A stretch of DNA of 64,000 nt from UBA1731 sp045595285. GTDB taxonomy: Bacteria; Verrucomicrobiota; Kiritimatiellia; RFP12; UBA1067. The translations under genes and the position numbers were made by a program. The notes under the pieces were generated by a model that was not told the origin of the DNA, did not search any database, and saw nothing but the letters and a program-made list of their open reading frames with translations. Of this stretch, positions 60,072 through 64,000 are shown in pieces; position 1 is the stretch's first letter; every line of letters begins with the position of its first letter. The stretch spans positions 1 to 64,000 of the forward strand of contig JAZOAC010000071.1 in NCBI GenBank assembly GCA_045595285.1, in the 5' to 3' direction.

Positions 60072-60745
60072 TTCTGCAGTTCGCCATAATTGCGGCAACG
60101 GCACTGTTTGCCGGCGGTGTGACGGCGTTCGTCCTCATGAAGATGGAGATCGACGCCGGTCGCCGCGGAAAGACCGCCTACGCAAAATGGCTGAACGCCA
60201 GATATGTGCGCAGGTTCGACGAACAGCTTACAGACGCGCTCGGCACGATGTCAAACGCCTTGAGGGCGGGCTTTTCGATCAGTCAGGCGTTTGAGTCCGT
60301 GGCGGAATCCGACGTGCATCCGATCTCCGACGAGTTTGCGCTGCTGCTTCAGCAGATGCGGGTGGGGATGAGCTTTGACGATGCGCTCGCCTCGCTTGAG
60401 AGCCGTATCGGGTCCGACGATCTCACGCTTGTGGTTACGTCCATTGACATTGCGAGAAAGACGGGCGGCAATCTCACGGAGATATTCGACAGCATATCGG
60501 ATACGATCCGCGCGCGCATGCGCATTGAACGCAAGGTGCGCACCCTCACCGCACAGGGCAGGCTTCAGGGGCTGATCGTATCTCTCATGCCTTTCTTCCT
60601 GTGCATTGTGATGACTATGATGAAGCCGGGGATGATGATCCCGTTTCTCACGTCGATGACAGGAATCGCGTGCCTTGCGGTAGCCTCGCTGATGGTGTTG
60701 GCCGGTTGGCTGATCATACGCAAGATCGTCACCATAAGGGTTTAA
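60068..60745 (+). CDS. tadB: TadB-like inner-membrane pilus platform protein
   Basis: The GTG start (60068) overlaps the cpaF stop. The 225-residue protein has an N-terminal helix (ILQFAIIAATALFAGGVTAFVLM), the GspF/T2SSF-type domain (ALRAGFSISQAFESVAES, LLQQMRVGMSFDDALASL, ARKTGGNLTEIFDSI) and two C-terminal helices. TadB normally pairs with TadC; no tadC, pilin, secretin or prepilin peptidase is adjacent, so the Tad machine is incomplete within the window. Confidence 0.82.
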   Translation: MILQFAIIAATALFAGGVTAFVLMKMEIDAGRRGKTAYAKWLNARYVRRFDEQLTDALGTMSNALRAGFSISQAFESVAESDVHPISDEFALLLQQMRVGMSFDDALASLESRIGSDDLTLVVTSIDIARKTGGNLTEIFDSISDTIRARMRIERKVRTLTAQGRLQGLIVSLMPFFLCIVMTMMKPGMMIPFLTSMTGIACLAVASLMVLAGWLIIRKIVTIRV

Positions 60746-60797
60746 GAGCAGGGGCAGCCATGCATTGTCATATGATGTGTTTCGTCGAACTTCAACA

Positions 60798-60808
60798 TAT
60801 GGTAAAAT
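60798..60808 (+). promoter_or_regulatory. extended -10 promoter of ribBA
   Basis: TATGGTAAAAT with extended TG. A TTG lies 10 bases after the hexamer, the same distance as for other leaderless starts in the window. Confidence 0.55.
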
Positions 60809-60818
60809 ACGACTTGTT

Positions 60819-62036
60819 TTGAAAAAAGAATTTGATAGCGTTGAGGAATGTCTCGCTGCGCTTGCGCGCGGTGAGATTATTGTTGTCACCGATGATGAAG
60901 ACCGTGAGAACGAAGGCGACTGCATATGCGCCGCCCGTTTCGCCACGCCTTTGAACGTGAATTTCATGGCGACGCATGCGAAAGGACTCATCTGCATGCC
61001 GATGTCGCAGGAGTGGTGCCGGAAACTAGACCTCAATCAGATGGTCTCGAGCAATACCGACAATCATCAAACTGCGTTTACGGTATCGATCGATGCGGTA
61101 TCCACCACGACCGGGATCTCGGCGGCGGAGCGCTCGATGACTGCGCTTGCGTGCGTGAATCCGTCCTCGAAACCGGAGGATTTCCGGCGACCTGGCCATA
61201 TGTTTCCGCTGGAGGCTCGCAAGGGCGGTGTCCTGAGGCGGGCTGGGCACACTGAGGCTACTGTCGATCTGTGCCGTCTGGCCGGATTGGAGGAGGTCGG
61301 CCTCTGCTGCGAGATCATGAAGGACGACGGCACGATGGCACGGATGCCGGATCTTGAGAGTTTTGCGGAGCGGCACGGACTGAAGTTCATGACAATCGCC
61401 CAGCTCATTTCGTATCGCCGCAGCAAGGAGCGTCTGGTGGAGAAGGTGGAGGAGGTTGACATGCCTACGGCATGGGGCCATTTCCGCCTTTCAATGTACA
61501 AGTCGCTTGTCACCGGGTTCGAGCATCTTGCGCTCGTGAAGGGTGATGTCGCCAATGGCGAACCCTCGTTGGTGCGTGTTCATTCGGAGTGTTTTACCGG
61601 CGATGTGCTTGGCTCCCAGAGGTGCGACTGCGGACCTCAGCTTCACGAAGCGATGAGCATGGTCGAGAAGGAAGGACGTGGCGCCATCCTCTACATGCGG
61701 CAGGAAGGACGCGGGATTGGCCTGGAGAATAAACTTCACGCCTACCGCAAGCAGGAGTCCGGACTGGATACGGTAGAGGCCAATGTTGCGCTTGGCTTCG
61801 CCCCTGATCTCCGGGAGTACGGAGAGGGTGCGCAGATACTTGGCGATCTTGGCATATCCAAGGTGCGCCTGATCACAAACAATCCGTGTAAGATCAAGGG
61901 TCTTGCCGGATATGGAATTGAAATTTCCGAGCGTGTTCCGGTTGTCATTCCCGCAACCGAGTACGACGAACGGTATCTCGAGACTAAACGTGTAAAAATG
62001 GGGCATCTGTACGATTGCCCGTGCAAGGTGAAATGA
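60819..62036 (+). CDS. ribBA: bifunctional DHBP synthase/GTP cyclohydrolase II
   Basis: The protein of about 405 residues makes two riboflavin precursors. Residues 1-200 are 3,4-dihydroxy-2-butanone 4-phosphate synthase (TDDEDRENEGDCICAARF, RRAGHTEATVDLCRLAG). Residues about 205-400 are GTP cyclohydrolase II with the zinc Cys set CFTGDVLGSQRCDCG and MRQEGRGIGL. The promoter position makes TTG 60819 the likely start; the upstream ATG at 60765 lies before the promoter. A leaderless start fits the rest of the window. It overlaps the next gene by ATGA. Confidence 0.92.
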   Translation: MKKEFDSVEECLAALARGEIIVVTDDEDRENEGDCICAARFATPLNVNFMATHAKGLICMPMSQEWCRKLDLNQMVSSNTDNHQTAFTVSIDAVSTTTGISAAERSMTALACVNPSSKPEDFRRPGHMFPLEARKGGVLRRAGHTEATVDLCRLAGLEEVGLCCEIMKDDGTMARMPDLESFAERHGLKFMTIAQLISYRRSKERLVEKVEEVDMPTAWGHFRLSMYKSLVTGFEHLALVKGDVANGEPSLVRVHSECFTGDVLGSQRCDCGPQLHEAMSMVEKEGRGAILYMRQEGRGIGLENKLHAYRKQESGLDTVEANVALGFAPDLREYGEGAQILGDLGISKVRLITNNPCKIKGLAGYGIEISERVPVVIPATEYDERYLETKRVKMGHLYDCPCKVK

Positions 62037-62542
62037 AAATGGAAAAGACAGAACTTTGTCCCTGTGGAAGCGGTCTGACATACGGCGAATGCTGCGCGCC
62101 TATCCATGGCGGAGCAGAAAAAGCCAAGACCGCCGAGGCGTTGATGCGGGCCCGCTATTCCGCATACGCAGTGAAGAACATCCCGTTCCTTAAGACGTCT
62201 GCCGGGCCTGAGGTCCAGAAGGAATTCGACGAGAAGGCGTGCAAGGAATGGGCGGAGGCCTCAACGTGGCAAGGGCTCGAGATTCTCGGCACCGATCGTG
62301 GCGGCGAGGCCGACGACGAGGGGTTTGTCGAGTTCATCGCCCACTATGCCGCAAACGGCGAGGCGGTCGAGCATCACGAGCACGCCTATTTCAAGAGGCT
62401 GGACGGGGAGTGGAAGTTCATCGACGGCGAGATTGAGACGGGTGTCCCGTATGTGCGCGAGGAGCCCAAGGTCGGTCGCAACGATCCGTGTCCGTGCGGA
62501 AGCGGCAAGAAGTACAAGAAGTGCTGCGGCAAGGGCGAATGA
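62033..62542 (+). CDS. YchJ-like SEC-C motif protein
   Basis: The 169-residue protein has two SEC-C zinc motifs, LCPCGSGLTYGECC at the N terminus and NDPCPCGSGKKYKKCC at the C terminus, with a YchJ/NTF2-like domain between (AEALMRARYSAYAVKNIPFL, FVEFIAHYAANGEAVEHHE). The family is widespread and its function unknown; SEC-C motifs bind zinc and often mediate binding to SecB or other partners. ATG 62033 overlaps the ribBA stop; ATG 62039 is an alternative. Ends 3 bases before deoC. Confidence 0.85.
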   Translation: MKMEKTELCPCGSGLTYGECCAPIHGGAEKAKTAEALMRARYSAYAVKNIPFLKTSAGPEVQKEFDEKACKEWAEASTWQGLEILGTDRGGEADDEGFVEFIAHYAANGEAVEHHEHAYFKRLDGEWKFIDGEIETGVPYVREEPKVGRNDPCPCGSGKKYKKCCGKGE

Positions 62543-62545
62543 GCC

Positions 62546-63223
62546 ATGACCAGACGTGAACTCGCCGCCATGATCGATCATACCTTTCTCAAGGCGGCGG
62601 GTTCTCCCGACGCCGTGGAGAGGCTTTGCGACGAAGCGCGGAAGTACAGGTTCGCATGTGCGATGGTGAATCCTGCGGAGGTCGCAAGGGCGGCGGCACT
62701 GCTTGAAGGGTCGGACGTGCGCGTAGGAACTGTCGTCGGGTTCCCTCTCGGACAGAACACGGTGCGCACCAAATGCGCCGAGGCCGTTGAGATGGTCGAG
62801 GCCGGTGCCTTGGACATTGACTATGTGCTGAACATTCGCGATTTGAGGGCCAAATCCTCGGAAACAGTTCTTGAGGATCTCATGATTCTCAATCTCGCGC
62901 CCAAGAAGGTCAGCGATGATGTTGTGACGAAGCTCATAGTCGAATGCTGCTATCTCACCGATGACGAAAAGGTGCTGGCCTGCCGTCTGGCGAAGAAGGC
63001 TGGATTCGATTTCGTAAAGACGTCCACGGGCTTTGGATCCGGTGGCGCAACCCCCGAAGATGTCGCACTGATGCGGAGAACCGTCGGCAGGACCATGGGT
63101 GTGAAGGCTGCCGGGGGGATTCGTACGCTTGAGGATGCGATGAAGATGGTCGCGGCCGGCGCAAACCGCCTTGGCTGCAGCGCAGGGGTTGATATTGTCG
63201 AGTCTCTCGGGACGTCATGCTGA
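62546..63223 (+). CDS. deoC: deoxyribose-phosphate aldolase
   Basis: The 225-residue class I aldolase splits 2-deoxyribose 5-phosphate into glyceraldehyde 3-phosphate and acetaldehyde. The Schiff-base lysine is in DFVKTSTGFGSGGAT, a second catalytic lysine in VKAAGGIRTLEDA, and the acidic partner near IDYVLN. The start MTRRELAAMIDHTFLK is typical. Length is usual. It is probably co-transcribed with ribBA and the YchJ-like gene. Confidence 0.93.
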   Translation: MTRRELAAMIDHTFLKAAGSPDAVERLCDEARKYRFACAMVNPAEVARAAALLEGSDVRVGTVVGFPLGQNTVRTKCAEAVEMVEAGALDIDYVLNIRDLRAKSSETVLEDLMILNLAPKKVSDDVVTKLIVECCYLTDDEKVLACRLAKKAGFDFVKTSTGFGSGGATPEDVALMRRTVGRTMGVKAAGGIRTLEDAMKMVAAGANRLGCSAGVDIVESLGTSC

Positions 63224-63258
63224 CAGACGGTTGTTGGTGTTTGCGGACGGGCGATACG

Positions 63259-64000
63259 CATGAACAGGATACTTTTTGAGAAGAATGAAATCGTTGGTGG
63301 ATGCGCGGTGTTTTCCGATGAACGCGCCGAACACGTGTTGAACGTGCTGCATGGCGCATCCGGACAGATTCTCAAGACCGGCGAGATAGATGGATTGATC
63401 GGGACGTCCGTCATAGAGGACATCCGTAATCTGCATGAGCGCGAACCGGGTTCGGCCCAGCGCGGCAATGGTCTTCTTGCCGGAGAGATTGCGGTCAGGT
63501 GTTCTCATTTCGAGACGGCTCCTGAACCGTGGATCGACCTGATTCTCGCTCCGCCGCGTCCGCGGGTGCTGAAGCGTCTTCTTCCGCAGCTGGCGGCGAT
63601 GGGTGTCGGAAGGATCGTGCTTGTCGGGGCGGAGAAGGTGGAGAAGTCCTTCTGGGGCGCACAACTTGTGAAAGAGGAAGTGTACAGGCCTCTGCTCATC
63701 GACGGACTTATGCAATGCGGGACGACGTCCGTACCGACGATAAGGATAGAGAAGTCATTCCGGCGATACGCTGAATCGCGCATGACAGACGAATTTGCCG
63801 ATAGCGAGAAGATTGTCGCTCATCCCTCTACGGATTTTGCCCGGACGCAAAGGGCCGAAGATTCGGGGTCTCGGTCTAATAGCCGTCCAGTCGTGGCCAT
63901 AGGGCCCGAGGGCGGCTGGACGGATGGCGAGGTTGCTTTGCTTGAGACGAAAGGGTTTGCCCGTTATTCGCTGGGATCCCGCATTCTTCGCACCGATACG
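63259..64000 (+). CDS. rsmE: 16S rRNA m3U1498 methyltransferase RsmE, cut by the window edge
   Basis: An open frame runs from ATG 63259 to the last base with no stop, giving 247 codons. The N-terminal PUA-like part includes SDERAEHVLNVL and GEIDG. The SPOUT methyltransferase part has LILAPPRPRVLKRLLPQLAAMG, IVLVGAEKVEKSFWG and the SAM-binding IGPEGGWTDGEV with LGSRILRTDT at the edge. About the last 10 residues should lie beyond the window. The start follows deoC by 35 bases. Confidence 0.9.

Noticed and set aside
1..64000. CRISPR arrays, tRNA or rRNA genes, insertion sequences
   Set aside because: No regularly spaced repeats, no cloverleaf or rRNA stretches and no transposase or integrase frame were recognised by eye; a dedicated scan could still find a short one.

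Overview
The window is a 64 kb chromosomal piece of a Gram-negative bacterium. Every gene I can support lies on the + strand. The mix of genes suggests a PVC-superphylum organism, most likely Kiritimatiellota/Verrucomicrobia-like and possibly an anaerobe: large secreted proteins with a TSP3-type calcium loop and an SHD1-like protein, a Ysc-like type III secretion (T3SS) locus, RNase HIII, a fused siroheme-decarboxylase-like protein (alternative heme route), lipid A/LPS genes (LpxC-like, LptE) and polysaccharide export genes. This taxonomic call is inference from gene content; no rRNA or tRNA gene was recognised.

Layout. 187-5390 is a tightly overlapping operon: RseP protease, O-antigen ligase-like protein, Fe-S aldo/keto reductase and a NapH/NapG-like electron-transfer pair. 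5457-10819 makes and exports a polysaccharide: a GT2 plus GT-C glycosyltransferase split over two reading frames, a WbaP-type sugar-phosphate transferase and a Wzm/Wzt ABC exporter. 10959-23802 is a five-gene operon for secreted proteins, including one of about 2,785 residues. 23904-33431 is a T3SS operon with the order chaperone, SctC, AIM24-like protein, SctW, SycN-like, SctX-like, SctV, SctD, SctE, SctF, SctG, SctI. It combines blocks known from the Yersinia virA and virC operons. SctJ, K, L, N, Q, R, S, T and U are not in the window, so the machine must be encoded at several loci if it is complete.

33489-63223 is mostly housekeeping: aconitase, PyrB, RNase HIII, YchF, a BamD-like protein, LptE, AhbAB-like, an MBL hydrolase, an AsmA-like protein, a Mur ligase, an LpxC-like protein, a nitroreductase fused to a PepSY-like domain, a large Fn3-like secreted protein, DUF2851, ComM/YifB, ComEC, YraN, CinA, a three-gene Tad set (CpaB, FHA-CpaF, TadB), RibBA, a YchJ-like SEC-C protein and DeoC. 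RsmE runs off the right edge.

Regulation. Thirteen sites resemble an extended -10 promoter with consensus close to TATGGTATAAT. In eight of them a start codon lies 5-12 bases after the hexamer, which predicts leaderless or nearly leaderless mRNAs. Other non-coding structure includes a near-spacerless 24-bp perfect inverted repeat (51111-51160), a GC-rich hairpin between sctE and the needle gene sctF, one clear intrinsic terminator (35542-35571) and a structured intergenic region (47507-47633).

The best candidates for undescribed biology are the giant-protein operon and its neighbouring variant T3SS operon.
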